Source of the DNA: Jatrophihabitans sp964252635
GTDB lineage: Bacteria; Actinomycetota; Actinomycetes; Mycobacteriales; Jatrophihabitantaceae
Length of the DNA: 64,000 bases
Assembly: GCF_964252635.1 (NCBI RefSeq)
Contig: NZ_CAXUNP010000009.1
Coordinates: forward strand, 42,370 to 106,369
Direction of reading: 5' to 3'
This document shows positions 26,786 to 38,099 of the stretch, piece by piece. Both the position numbers and the translations under genes were made by a program. Positions within the stretch are counted from its first letter, which is position 1; each line of letters begins with the position of its first letter. The notes under the pieces were generated by a model. The model did no database searches, was not told where the DNA came from, and saw only the letters and a list, made by a program, of their open reading frames with translations.

Positions 26786-27319
26786 GTGACGCACCGGTGG
26801 CGCAGGCGGGCACTCGCGATGCTGCTGCCCGTCGCGGTCGTGCTGGGTGGCTGCAGCGGCGGTGACCCGAAACCGGGCAGCGCGGACCGCACCTTCCTGT
26901 CCCGGATGATTCCGCACCACGAGCGCGCCATCGAGGTGGCCCGGGTGGGCATCGACCGCGCCACCGACCCGCGGGTGCGGGCCTTCGCCCGTCGCATCGT
27001 GCGGGAGCAGGCTCCCGAGCTGTCGCGCATGCAGGCCCAGGCACGGGCGACCACGGTCGACACCGTGGCGGGCGCGCGGACGGCCATGCACCGCGTCAGC
27101 GACACCGACCTCGCTGCCCTGCGCGCGGTGTCGGGCGCCTCCTTCGACCGCCGCTTCCTGATGCTGAACATCAGCAGCGAGCAGGGCGCGGCCGCGATGG
27201 CGCGCGTCGAGCTGTCGCACGGCCGGGCTCCGGACTCACGCACCGTGGCGAAGGCCATCGCCGGGGCGCCCACCAGCGAGATCCCCGAACTGCAGGCGCT
27301 GTTGAGCGCGATCAGCTAG
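26786..27319 (+). CDS. DUF305 lipoprotein
   Basis: 177 aa from GTG 26786. A basic, hydrophobic N-terminus ends in a lipobox (VLGGC), followed by a four-helix DUF305 domain with SRMIPHHERAIEVARV (paired His) and the second copy FDRRFLMLNISSEQGAA, where the usual HH is replaced by NI. DUF305 proteins are exported and often linked to metals or copper stress; no metal genes are adjacent. It converges on a membrane-protein gene 21 bp away. Confidence 0.88.
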   Translation: MTHRWRRRALAMLLPVAVVLGGCSGGDPKPGSADRTFLSRMIPHHERAIEVARVGIDRATDPRVRAFARRIVREQAPELSRMQAQARATTVDTVAGARTAMHRVSDTDLAALRAVSGASFDRRFLMLNISSEQGAAAMARVELSHGRAPDSRTVAKAIAGAPTSEIPELQALLSAIS

Positions 27320-27340
27320 TCGGCCGGTCCTCGACGGTGG

Positions 27341-27949
27341 TCAGCCGACCCACTGCGGACCGGTGGTACCGCTGACGTACCAGCGCCCCCGATGCCAGCG
27401 CAACACCAGCGTCTGCCCCTGGCCGCAGAGGCTGCCGCACTGGGTCTCCATCTGCAGTCGGGCAATGACGTGCCCACTCCGGCCGCCCACCCGCAGCGGG
27501 CCGAAGGTCACTACGGGCACCCCGGTCTCGCTCGACGTCGGCGGGTCCGTGCGGAACACGACTGCGGGGCCGAGGACCTGGCTCACCCGGCGTTGCACCT
27601 GCTGCGGCACGGCCGGGCCGTGGCAGCGGGAGACCGCCACGCTCACGACGTCGGCGCACTGCCGGTCGCGGACGTACACGCGGCGCGCGAGGCGGTGCGG
27701 CGCCGGGCCCCCGGACAGGGCGGCGACGTAGACCGCGGCCTGGCGAGCGGGGCCGTCCCCCGCCGGCCCCGGGCCGTCCGCGCTGGTCGATGTCCGGTCC
27801 GACAGCACGGTCGGCACCGCGACGGCGAGGGCCGACACCAGTACCCCGAGGGTGACGAGCAGCCAACCGCGTCGTCGCTGCTCGACCTCGTCGAGGAGCA
27901 GGTCGGCGGCCCGCGCGTCGTCGGCGTCGTGCACCTGCTCGACCACCAC
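27341..27949 (-). CDS. Unknown single-TM secreted/membrane protein
   Basis: 202 aa. After a 28-residue acidic-then-basic cytoplasmic N-terminus (LLLDEVEQRRRG) comes one TM helix (WLLVTLGVLVSALAVAVPTVL) and an exported domain with four cysteines (RQCADVV, SRCHGP, TQCGSLCGQG), ending LVLRWHRGRWYVSGTTGPQWVG. I do not recognise the family. It starts 33 bp downstream of the MFS gene and is probably in that operon. Confidence 0.7.
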   Translation of the reverse strand: MVVEQVHDADDARAADLLLDEVEQRRRGWLLVTLGVLVSALAVAVPTVLSDRTSTSADGPGPAGDGPARQAAVYVAALSGGPAPHRLARRVYVRDRQCADVVSVAVSRCHGPAVPQQVQRRVSQVLGPAVVFRTDPPTSSETGVPVVTFGPLRVGGRSGHVIARLQMETQCGSLCGQGQTLVLRWHRGRWYVSGTTGPQWVG

Positions 27950-27982
27950 GCGCTGCCGCCTCCCCCCGTCTGCTCCCAGGGG

Positions 27983-29155
27983 TTAGACGCGCACCGACCC
28001 CCCGGTGGTTGCACGTCGGGCCGAGGGAATTCCGCGGACCAGCGGCAGGCCGGCCACGACCAGCGCCGCGAGCACGGCGAAGGCGACGTGCGGGCGGTGG
28101 TCCAGCACCTGCACCACCAGCGCTGCGACGAGTCCCGCGGCGTTGCCGGCCAGCCAGATCAGCGCGCTCACCGTGGCCCCGGCCGAACCGGCACGTCGCT
28201 CGGCGAGGTCGAGGATGACCGGCAGGTCGCTCAGCAGGAACACCCCCAGCGCGAGCACCGCCGCCAGCCCGGTCCACAGGCCCGGGGCGATCGCGAGCAG
28301 CGCGAACGCCGCACCGCCGACGACCACCGACACGAACAGGTAGCGGGCCTCGCCGGCGCGCCTCGCGACGACCGGTGGCAGGGTCGCGGACGCCACCACC
28401 CCGGCCAGCACCATGACGAGCAGCAGCACGCCCGCCGCCGTCTCCCCGACACCCGCCGGACGCAGCAGCGTCTGCAGCCAGGTGGTGACGGCCACGAACG
28501 CCCCGAACCCCACGCAGACCAGCCCGACGAGCACCCGCACCTGCCGGTCGGCCCACACGACCCGCAGGCGGACGGCGGCCTCGGGCGTCTCGACGGCCGC
28601 CGCCGGCCGACGCAGCTCGAGGACGAGCCAGCCGGCGGCGAGGACGGACAGGACGCCCTGGACGAGGAGCAGCGCCCGCAGGTGGCCGGCGCCGAAGACC
28701 GAGCCGGTGCCCAGCGCCAGCACCATGCCGGCGAAGATGCCGGCCGACGACACCGCGATCCCGCCCGCGCGGTCGGCCGGTTCGAGGTGGCGCGCCGACA
28801 TGCGCGTCACGGCGTTGAGCACGAGCGGCTGGGCCACCGCGACCAGCACCTGGCCGGCCAACGCGGTGCCGTACGCGTCACCGGTGAGCCGGACGACGGC
28901 ACCCGCGGCCGTCAGCACCGCACCGGCGCCCAACCAGAGCGGCAGGTGCCGGTCGACGAGGCGGCCCGCCGGCAGCGCCAGGACCACGTACAGCAGGGGG
29001 AACAGCTCGGCCAGCCAGCCGATCGCGCCCTCGGAGACGCCGTAGTGGTGGGCCGAACCGGTGGTGATCGGCGCGTACGTCAGCCAGAGCATCTGGTTGG
29101 CCGCACTCAGCGCGGCGTAGGCGAGGACCGGGCGCCAGCCGGCCGCGCGGTTCAC
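27983..29155 (-). CDS. MFS transporter
   Basis: 390 aa, about 12 hydrophobic helices in two halves. The first loop after TM2 has the MFS signature form (ALPAGRLVDRHLPLW), repeated in weaker form mid-protein. The closest recognisable pattern is a CynX/NarK-like or haem/small-molecule exporter; the substrate cannot be read. It follows the Fur-family gene by 16 bp, so the two are probably co-transcribed. Confidence 0.88.
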   Translation of the reverse strand: MNRAAGWRPVLAYAALSAANQMLWLTYAPITTGSAHHYGVSEGAIGWLAELFPLLYVVLALPAGRLVDRHLPLWLGAGAVLTAAGAVVRLTGDAYGTALAGQVLVAVAQPLVLNAVTRMSARHLEPADRAGGIAVSSAGIFAGMVLALGTGSVFGAGHLRALLLVQGVLSVLAAGWLVLELRRPAAAVETPEAAVRLRVVWADRQVRVLVGLVCVGFGAFVAVTTWLQTLLRPAGVGETAAGVLLLVMVLAGVVASATLPPVVARRAGEARYLFVSVVVGGAAFALLAIAPGLWTGLAAVLALGVFLLSDLPVILDLAERRAGSAGATVSALIWLAGNAAGLVAALVVQVLDHRPHVAFAVLAALVVAGLPLVRGIPSARRATTGGSVRV

Positions 29156-29171
29156 CGGAACGGCCGCTCGG

Positions 29172-29576
29172 TCAGGCGGCCGCGCACTGCGGGCACAGGC
29201 CGAACAGCTCGATGGTGTGGTCGACGTCGGCGTAGCCGTGCTCGCGCGCCACCTCGCCGGCCCACCGTTCGATGGCGCGACCCTCGATCTCGGCGGTGTT
29301 GCCGCAGCGCCGGCAGACCAGATGGTGGTGGTGGCCGGAGCCCTGGTCGCCGCAGTAGCGGTAGGTCGCCTCGCCCTCGGGCGTATGGATGACGTCGACC
29401 GTGCCTCCGTCGACCAGTGCCTGCAGGTGCCGGTAGACGGTGGAGAGGCCGACGTTCGAGCCGTCGCGTCGCAGAACGGCGTACACGTCCTGCGCGCTGC
29501 GGAACCCGCCGCACCCGCTCAGGGCCTCACGGACCGCGTCGCCCTGACGGGTGGCCCGCTGGCGCGCCGGGCTCAT
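29172..29576 (-). CDS. Fur-family regulator, probably Zur/FurB
   Basis: 134 aa from ATG 29576. Winged helix FRSAQDVYAVLRRDGSNVGLSTVYRHLQ, a metal-sensing segment HHHHLVCRRCGNTAEIEG and a second Cys pair LCPQC near the C-terminus, giving the structural zinc site. The HHHH-x2-C-x2-C arrangement is typical of zinc-sensing FurB/Zur, though a ferric regulator is not excluded. A TAACCGTTA dyad lies 37 bp upstream. The MFS gene follows, suggesting a metal-regulated transporter. Confidence 0.9.
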   Translation of the reverse strand: MSPARQRATRQGDAVREALSGCGGFRSAQDVYAVLRRDGSNVGLSTVYRHLQALVDGGTVDVIHTPEGEATYRYCGDQGSGHHHHLVCRRCGNTAEIEGRAIERWAGEVAREHGYADVDHTIELFGLCPQCAAA

Positions 29577-29612
29577 CTCACGACTCCGTCGACCATGCAC
29601 TCAGCCTAGCGG

Positions 29613-29621
29613 TAACCGTTA
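29613..29621. promoter_or_regulatory. TAACCGTTA dyad upstream of the Fur-family gene
   Basis: TAAC-C-GTTA is a perfect inverted repeat in AT-richer sequence, 37 bp upstream of the regulator start. It could be the regulator's own operator. It does not closely match the longer Zur or Fur boxes known to me, so the assignment is tentative. Confidence 0.35.
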
Positions 29622-29659
29622 TCAACTACGCGTCACTGCCGACCGCCACCATCTGGCCG

Positions 29660-29710
29660 GTGATCAACTACGTCGCGGTGGAGCAGCAACCCCGAGCCGC
29701 AGTTGATCAC
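29660..29710. repeat. Inverted repeat between gcvP and the Fur-family gene
   Basis: GTGATCAACT (29660-29669) and AGTTGATCAC (29701-29710) are perfect 10-bp arms around a 31-bp loop, just after the gcvP stop. A third partial copy, ATCAACTACG, occurs at 29621-29630 and 29663-29672. May be a gcvP terminator or a binding site. Confidence 0.5.
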
Positions 29711-29728
29711 AGGAGAAGGAGCGGCAGG

Positions 29729-32614
<2,886 letters not shown>

Positions 32615-32701
32615 GACGCTCCGGAAGGACGGCTCGACGCGGTCACCGAAGGGCGACCGGTCCCCGTCTGTCGGGAGGTGCCCCTTCAGACTGGCCTCGT
32701 C

Positions 32702-32785
32702 CGCTCGGTCCTGGTGCCTGAGAGGTTCCGGGGAGGTTGCCCCTTCGGCGCCGGCTCGCAACAGTGCGGTCGGCTCTCCCGAGCG
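32702..32785 (-). promoter_or_regulatory. Glycine riboswitch aptamer upstream of gcvP
   Basis: On the minus strand the element reads CGCTCGG, GAGAGCC, then GGCGCCGAAGGGGCAA, CTCTCAGGCA and CCAGGACCGAGCG, the conserved glycine-aptamer order. P1 is closed by CGCTCGG/CCGAGCG (32779-32785 with 32702-32708). Only one complete aptamer is visible; the next 60 nt toward gcvP hold GC-rich hairpins that may form the expression platform. Confidence 0.9.
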
Positions 32786-32896
32786 TGGTCGTCAGCCGTC
32801 TCCGACGGTACCAGCGTCGGCGGCCGGAGGGCGGGTCACGACGCTCCCGAGGGGTCGAATGTGACCCAGATCAGGCGGGTCGGTCGAACACGCCGG

Positions 32897-33463
32897 TCAG
32901 GCGGTGGCCGAGCGGCGCTGCCGGCGCTGCGACAGCTCGTCGCGCGCGGCGGCACCGGCGGTCTCGTCGACCTCGACGAGGCCGGCCCGCTCACCCGGGA
33001 GGTGGGCCAGCGACCCGCGCAGCTCGCGCAGCGCTCCGCTGACCGCGATGCCGAACACGCCCTGCCCGCCCTGCAGCAGGTCGACGACCTCCTCGGAGGA
33101 CGTGCACTCATAGACCGTCGCCCCGTCGGACAGCAGCGTCACCTGGGCCAGGTCGTCGACGCCGCGGGCGCGCAGCGCCTCGACCGCGACCCGGATGTTC
33201 TGCAGCGACACCCCGGCGTCGAGCAGTCGCTTGACGACCTTGAGGACCAGGATGTCCTTGAAGGAGTAGAGACGCTGGCTGCCGGAACCGGTGGCCGTGC
33301 GCACCGTCGGCAGCACGAGGTCGGTGCGGGCCCAGTAGTCGAGCTGGCGGTAGGTGATCCCGGCCGCGGAGCAGGCGGTGGGGCCGCGGTAGCCGACGAT
33401 GTCGTCACCGTCGGGATCGGACGGGTCGGCGAACAGCGCGCCCTGCTCCGGATGGTCGCTCAT
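32897..33463 (-). CDS. MerR-family regulator (Rv1830-like)
   Basis: 188 aa from ATG 33463. A MerR-type winged helix (YRGPTACSAAGITYRQLDYWARTDLVLPT...QRLYSFKDILVLKVVKRLLDAGVSLQNIRVAVEAL) and a C-terminal domain of about 90 residues. It sits between gcvP and the bifunctional nuclease, the position of Rv1830 in M. tuberculosis. The function of these regulators is not settled; a link to cell growth or glycine metabolism is plausible from context. Confidence 0.9.
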   Translation of the reverse strand: MSDHPEQGALFADPSDPDGDDIVGYRGPTACSAAGITYRQLDYWARTDLVLPTVRTATGSGSQRLYSFKDILVLKVVKRLLDAGVSLQNIRVAVEALRARGVDDLAQVTLLSDGATVYECTSSEEVVDLLQGGQGVFGIAVSGALRELRGSLAHLPGERAGLVEVDETAGAAARDELSQRRQRRSATA

Positions 33464-33607
33464 CAAGTCCCCGCCTCTGTTGCGCCCCGCGAATTGCACG
33501 CTCGTCATTTGCTCGGCTGACGGTAGGACGGCAACGGTGCCGTGGTCAATGCGACGCGCCGCATTTCATAACCCTCACGTTGACGTTGAGGGATCGAGCC
33601 GGTCCAA

Positions 33608-34078
33608 TCACCCCTCGGAGGCGAAGTCCTCGGGCGAGATGTTGTCGAGGAACTCCTTGAACTTCTCGACCTCGTCCTCCTGCTCGTCGGGGATCTCGAT
33701 CCCGGCCGCGTCGAGCACGGCGTCCGAACCCAGGATGGCGACGTCGCTGCGCAGGGCCAGCGCGATCGCGTCGGACGGACGGGCGCTGACGGTCACCCCG
33801 CCGGTGAAGCGCAGCTCGGCGTAGTAGATGTCGTCCCGCATCTCGGTGATGTGCACGGCCTCGAGACGCACGCCGAGGGCCGAGATGACATCACGCAACA
33901 GATCGTGGGTGAGCGGCCGGACGGTCTGCACGCCCTGCTGCTGGAAGGCGATCGCCGACGCCTCGACGGCGCCGATCCAGATCGGCAGGTAGCGCACGCC
34001 GTCCTCTTCGCGCAGCAGCACGACCGGGCTGTTGGCCGGGAGCTCGACCCGAACGCCGACCACTCGCATCGGATGCAC
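33608..34078 (-). CDS. Bifunctional nuclease family protein (DUF151)
   Basis: 156 aa. A BFN/DUF151 domain: RVELPANSPVVLLREEDGVRYLPIWIGAVEASAIAF at the N-terminus, PLTHDLLRDVISALG and SARPSDAIALALRSDVAI. Start GTG 34078 has GGAGG 8 nt upstream; an ATG at 34069 is also in frame. Matches Rv1829 in position and length. It is an acid-tailed protein (DEQEDEVEKFKEFL). Whether it is a nuclease in bacteria is not established. Confidence 0.9.
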   Translation of the reverse strand: MHPMRVVGVRVELPANSPVVLLREEDGVRYLPIWIGAVEASAIAFQQQGVQTVRPLTHDLLRDVISALGVRLEAVHITEMRDDIYYAELRFTGGVTVSARPSDAIALALRSDVAILGSDAVLDAAGIEIPDEQEDEVEKFKEFLDNISPEDFASEG

Positions 34079-34182
34079 GATGGGGACCTCCTGCCGTACC
34101 GACCCTCGACGTCCCGGGAACCCGCGAACGCGTTCCGGACGACTTCGACGCTACACGTCGGTCGGTAACGTCCGGCGGTGTC

Positions 34183-34938
34183 TCATGACCCGCCGGTGAC
34201 CTCGCGCAACCCGATCTGCACGAGGGCTGCGTGCAGCCGGACCGAGAGGGCGGCGAGCTCGCGGACGGTCTCCTCCGCGCGGGCCTTCGCCTCTCCCCCG
34301 CGCTGACGGCCCGTCGGGCCGACGACCTGCGCGAACAGGCCGACCTCGCGTTCGGCGGCCGTCCGGAACGCCCGCAGGTGACGACCTTCGAGCCCGAAGC
34401 GGGCGAGGTCGGCGACGATGGTCGCCACGGCCAGCGCGTCGTCGTCGTAGTAGCCGCCCGGCCTCGCGTTGACCAGGCCGAACTGCTCGAGTTCGCCCAG
34501 CTGGTCGGCCCGCAACCCGGCCGCGTTGCACAGCTCGTCCTTCGACATCCGCATCGCCGCCGGAGCGGGCCGGAAGTGCTCGGCGGTGGGCGCGTTGTCG
34601 GGGATGCTCGCGACGGCCACGTGCGCGGCACGCGGGCTGTCCGGCGACGTCCCCGGCGGGACGAGGCCGCGGTCGATGGCGTCGAGCTGCTCCTTGATGA
34701 CCCGCAACGGCAGGTAGTGATCACGCTGCTGGGACAGCACGTAGCGCAGACGGGCGACATCGCCGGTGGAGAACTTGCGGTAGCCCGACGGCGTGCGTTC
34801 GGGCTGGACCAGACCCTCGGTCTCGAGGAAGCGGATCTTGCTGATCGTCAGATCGGGGAAGTCGACCTTCAGATGGGCGAGCACGTCGCCGATCGTGAGC
34901 GTGGACGGATACTGCTCCGCGGTCGCTGCCCTCGTCAT
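34183..34938 (-). CDS. MerR-family regulator (Rv1828-like)
   Basis: 251 aa. N-terminal MerR winged helix (LTIGDVLAHLKVDFPDLTISKIRFLETEGLVQPERTPSGYRKFSTGDVARLRYVLSQQRD) and a C-terminal domain of about 120 residues with a helical start (MSKDELCNAAGLRADQLGELEQFGLV), itself a second HTH-like repeat. Immediately downstream of garA, as in mycobacteria. The DNA target is unknown. Confidence 0.92.
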   Translation of the reverse strand: MTRAATAEQYPSTLTIGDVLAHLKVDFPDLTISKIRFLETEGLVQPERTPSGYRKFSTGDVARLRYVLSQQRDHYLPLRVIKEQLDAIDRGLVPPGTSPDSPRAAHVAVASIPDNAPTAEHFRPAPAAMRMSKDELCNAAGLRADQLGELEQFGLVNARPGGYYDDDALAVATIVADLARFGLEGRHLRAFRTAAEREVGLFAQVVGPTGRQRGGEAKARAEETVRELAALSVRLHAALVQIGLREVTGGS

Positions 34939-34969
34939 GCGCGCACTCCCCGAGACGTGGAACGGGTGA

Positions 34970-35488
34970 TCATGCCTTGGCGCCGACGCCGGTACGAACC
35001 GCCGCCGTCAGATACACCAGCCGGAACTTGCCGATCTGCACCTCGTCGCCACCGGACAACGGTGCCGCGTCGATGCGCTCACGGTTGACGTACGTGCCGT
35101 TGAGCGAGCCCACGTCATGGACCGTGTAGCCGCTGCCTTCGCGGCGGAACTCGGCATGCCTGCGGGACACGGTGACATCGTCCAGGAAGATGTCACTGTC
35201 CGGGTGGCGACCCGCCGACGTGACGTCCTGGTCGAGCAGGAATCGGCTGCCGGCGTTGGGTCCGCGCTTGACGACGAGAAGGGCCGAGCCCGGGGTCAGC
35301 GCGTCGACGGCGCCCTGGTGGGCCTCGGCCGAGAACTCGTTGTCGGAATCGGGCAGCGAGCCGCTGGTGGTGCTGCTGATGGTCGTGGTGACGTCCGGTC
35401 CCGGGGTCGAGACCGGAAGGGCCGCGCCACAGTTGGCGCAGTAGTGGCTACCGGGAAGATTCTCGGTGCCACAGGCGGTGCAGAACAC
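34970..35488 (-). CDS. garA: FHA-domain metabolic regulator GarA with N-terminal zinc ribbon
   Basis: GarA binds and controls 2-oxoglutarate-node enzymes and is switched off by Thr phosphorylation. 172 aa. The FHA domain is nearly identical to the known GarA core: LLVVKRGPNAGSRFLLDQ, SAGRHPDSDIFLDDVTVSRRHAEF, GSLNGTYVNRE. The N-terminus has a zinc ribbon (CTACG...CANCG, Cys 3, 6, 17, 20) not present in M. tuberculosis GarA; the linker is Thr/Ser-rich (TTTISSTTSGS) rather than the usual ETTS motif. Upstream of MerR, downstream of gcvH. Confidence 0.93.
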   Translation of the reverse strand: MFCTACGTENLPGSHYCANCGAALPVSTPGPDVTTTISSTTSGSLPDSDNEFSAEAHQGAVDALTPGSALLVVKRGPNAGSRFLLDQDVTSAGRHPDSDIFLDDVTVSRRHAEFRREGSGYTVHDVGSLNGTYVNRERIDAAPLSGGDEVQIGKFRLVYLTAAVRTGVGAKA

Positions 35489-35612
35489 GCGGTCACCCTT
35501 CAGTTCAGTGACGGCCGATCGGGGGAACGCCGCCGCAAGCAGATGCGGAAGTCGAGCGGTGCGCCGAGCCTAGGACGGGCCCGATGCGAGGGTCAATCGC
35601 AGGTCGAGGGCG

Positions 35613-36002
35613 TCAGCCCGCGAGCGTGCCGTACGCTCCCGCGTCCAGCAACGAGTCCAGCTCGCCCGGTTCGGCGACCTCGATCTCGAGGATCCAACCC
35701 TCGCCGTACGGGTCGGAGTTGATCAGCTCCGGCTGGTCGTCGAGAGCCTCGTTACGGGCCGTGACCGAACCGGTCAGTGGCGCGAACACGTCCGAGACGC
35801 TCTTCGTCGACTCGACCTCGCCGATCGTGGCCCCGGCGGCGATGTCGGCGCCGACCTCCGGCAACGACACGTAGACGACGTCGCCCAGAGCCTGCTGCGC
35901 GTAGTCGGTGATGCCCACCCGGACCGTGCTGGAGCCGCCCTCGCCGAGACGCACCCATTCGTGCTCCGCCGTGTACTTCAGCGTGTCGGGCACCTCGGAC
36001 AT
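35613..36002 (-). CDS. gcvH: Glycine cleavage system H protein
   Basis: Lipoyl-carrier protein of the glycine cleavage complex. 129 aa, with the lipoylated lysine at position 67 (IGEVESTKSVSDV). ATG 36002 is chosen because GGGAGG lies 8 nt upstream; a GTG two codons earlier (36008) is too close. Position in the pgsA-DUF881-sbp-DUF881-gcvH-garA series is conserved with mycobacteria. Confidence 0.96.
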   Translation of the reverse strand: MSEVPDTLKYTAEHEWVRLGEGGSSTVRVGITDYAQQALGDVVYVSLPEVGADIAAGATIGEVESTKSVSDVFAPLTGSVTARNEALDDQPELINSDPYGEGWILEIEVAEPGELDSLLDAGAYGTLAG

Positions 36003-36062
36003 GGGCACTTCCTCCCTGCTGGACGTCGTAAACCGCCCTGACCCTACCCACCGGGGTCACGG

Positions 36063-36863
36063 TCAACGCGAGGGCTTCACGTACTTCGCGCGCGGCAGCG
36101 GCCGGGTGACCGTGATGGCGATCTTGCTGCGCTCCGAGACGGTGAGCTCGCCGCCCTTGAGGCGCAGGGTCGCGGCCACCCCGCCGGGGATGTTCAGGGC
36201 GGTGTCGAGCGTCTTCGCCTCGCCGATGGCCGACACCGTGTACGGCGGCCGCAGGGTCCTGCCGTCGACGCGCACCGCGCCGGGCGATCCGGTGAACGCC
36301 GTGTCGGTGCTGACCCGCACCCCGGCCGACGAGCCGGAGCCGAACGAGATCGCCTCGGCGCCCGCGCCGCGCAGCTCCTCTGCGACGTCGAGCAGGTCCT
36401 CGCCGTTCAGGCGGCCGTCCGGGTCGGTGACCGTGACCCGCACACCCGGCCCGGTGGCCGGCAGCGTGCCGAGCAGCACGCCCAGGGCCTGGGCCTCGCT
36501 GCGGGCCTGCTCGCGTGCGGCCGCCGACCGGTCCCCGGAGTCCTTGAGACGGCGCAGGCTGCCCTGCAGCTGCGTGATCTGCTGACGCAGGCGGTCGGCC
36601 CGGTTGTTCTGGTTGTCGAGGATGTTGACGAGGTCGTCCTCGCGCAGGCCGCTGAGGTTGTCCGACGACGAGTTCGCCCTGACCTGGACGACGATGGCGA
36701 AGCCGAGCAGAAGGGTCAGCACGCCGATGACCGCGGCGGACGCGTGCCGGCCGCCGAGCAGCCCGCGGTGCCGATTCGGGGGCCGGTCGGCAGCGAGGTT
36801 CTGCTCGTCGGGCGCGGCGTCCTCCGATCCGACGCCGTCCGACGCGGGCTGGTCGTCACTCAT
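36063..36863 (-). CDS. DUF881 membrane protein
   Basis: 266 aa. Disordered acidic N-terminus, one TM helix (AAVIGVLTLLLGFAIVVQVRA), a coiled-coil stretch (NQNNRADRLRQQITQLQGSLRRLKD) and a DUF881 domain outside (TGPGVRVTVTDPDGRLNGEDLLDVAEELRGAGAEAISF). A second DUF881 gene lies at 37196-38086 with sbp between; the three proteins probably form one envelope unit. Function unknown. Confidence 0.93.
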   Translation of the reverse strand: MSDDQPASDGVGSEDAAPDEQNLAADRPPNRHRGLLGGRHASAAVIGVLTLLLGFAIVVQVRANSSSDNLSGLREDDLVNILDNQNNRADRLRQQITQLQGSLRRLKDSGDRSAAAREQARSEAQALGVLLGTLPATGPGVRVTVTDPDGRLNGEDLLDVAEELRGAGAEAISFGSGSSAGVRVSTDTAFTGSPGAVRVDGRTLRPPYTVSAIGEAKTLDTALNIPGGVAATLRLKGGELTVSERSKIAITVTRPLPRAKYVKPSR

Positions 36864-36866
36864 CGG

Positions 36867-37199
36867 TCACGCCCGGAACAGGTGTCGGCGGATCGCGGCG
36901 GCGTTGCCGAAGATGCGGATGCCCAGGACGACGACGACCGCGGTCGACAGCTGCGCGCCCACGCCGAGCTTGTCGCCCACGAAGACGATCAGCGCGGCGA
37001 CCAGGACGTTGGAGATGAACGAGACGACGAACACCTTGGCGTCGAAGATGCCGTCCAGGCGCGCCCGCAGGCCGCCGAAGACCGCGTCGAGCGCCGCGAC
37101 GACCGCGATCGGCAGGTAGGGCTCGAGCCAGCCCGGCACCGTCGGTCGCAGCACCAGGCCCAGCACGATGCCGACGACCAGCGCCAGCGCGGCGATCAC
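36867..37199 (-). CDS. sbp: Small basic protein (DUF1290)
   Basis: 110 aa with three or four TM helices: GIVLGLVLRPTVPGWLEPYLPIAVVAALDAVFGGLRARLDGIFDAKVFVVSF is the DUF1290 pattern. Between two DUF881 genes, overlapping the upstream one by GTGA (37196-37199) and 3 bp from the next. Also found next to division genes in Bacillota; role unclear. Confidence 0.93.
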   Translation of the reverse strand: MIAALALVVGIVLGLVLRPTVPGWLEPYLPIAVVAALDAVFGGLRARLDGIFDAKVFVVSFISNVLVAALIVFVGDKLGVGAQLSTAVVVVLGIRIFGNAAAIRRHLFRA

Positions 37200-38086
37200 C
37201 GGGACGTCCGGCTGGGGTGCGGCGAGGTGGGGACGGCGTAGCGCAACGTGCCGGGCACGCCGGCCTTCAGGTCGACGCGCGAGTGGGTGTCGAAGGAGAA
37301 GCCGATGCCGGACGCGCTGACCAGCGTCTGGTAGCGGCTGGCGACCGCGCTCTGCGCGAACGTGGTGGACAGCAGGTCCGCGTCGCCCAGGGCGGTGATC
37401 GTGTACGGCGAGGTGATGGGCTGGAAGTCCACGAGCACCGCCTCACCCGCGAACCGGATGGCGCTCGTCGGGGTCAGCCTGATGCCGTTCACCGCGATCG
37501 CCTCGGCGCCGTCGGACCAGAGCTCGTTGACCACGCTGCGCACATCACGGTCGGTGAGGATATGCGTCGCCGCGACCGGCGTGCTGCCGACCCGTCCGTT
37601 GGCGGCGGTGGTCTTCGACGCCTTGGGTTCGCGGAGGGTGACGGTCAGGCCCGGCCCGTGCACGGCCACCTGCCCGGCCGCGACCTGCGCCGACTGTTGG
37701 GCGCGGGCGGCCGCGTTCGAGCTGGGCAGCACCCGGTTCTGCTCGCTCGAGAGCGAGCGTTCGGCCCGGCCGAGTTCGGCGGCGAGCCGGTTCGCGCCGG
37801 ACTGCGCGGCCCGGGCGCGGTCGACGAGCGAGTTGTGCACCCGTTGCGTCTCGGGTGCGCTGCGGTGCGTGTGGTCGTAGGCCACGACGAGGACGAAACC
37901 GATCAGCAGGCAACCGAGCGCCACGGCGGGACGGTCCCACCATCGACGGGAGCCGCCCGGCCCGTGCCGCGCGGCGGCGGAACGGTAACCCGGGTCGAGC
38001 GTGTTCGTGACCAGATCGAGGATGAGCTGCGCGGACTCGCGGTTCGTGCCGCGACTCGGCACGCGGTCCTCAGGCGGCGCGGGCAT
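37196..38086 (-). CDS. DUF881 membrane protein
   Basis: 296 aa. A TM helix at about residues 55-75 (VALGCLLIGFVLVVAYDHTH), then a coiled-coil and a DUF881 domain (VHGPGLTVTLREPKASKTT, HILTDRDVRSVVNELWSDGAEAIAVNGIRLTPTSAIRFAGEAVLVD). Overlaps sbp by 4 bp and starts 13 bp after the pgsA-type gene, so all are one operon. Confidence 0.93.
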   Translation of the reverse strand: MPAPPEDRVPSRGTNRESAQLILDLVTNTLDPGYRSAAARHGPGGSRRWWDRPAVALGCLLIGFVLVVAYDHTHRSAPETQRVHNSLVDRARAAQSGANRLAAELGRAERSLSSEQNRVLPSSNAAARAQQSAQVAAGQVAVHGPGLTVTLREPKASKTTAANGRVGSTPVAATHILTDRDVRSVVNELWSDGAEAIAVNGIRLTPTSAIRFAGEAVLVDFQPITSPYTITALGDADLLSTTFAQSAVASRYQTLVSASGIGFSFDTHSRVDLKAGVPGTLRYAVPTSPHPSRTSR

Positions 38087-38099
38087 CGACCGTACCTCG

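Noticed and set aside
32640..32700. Second glycine aptamer next to the first
   Set aside because: GC-rich hairpins are visible but the conserved aptamer segments are not.
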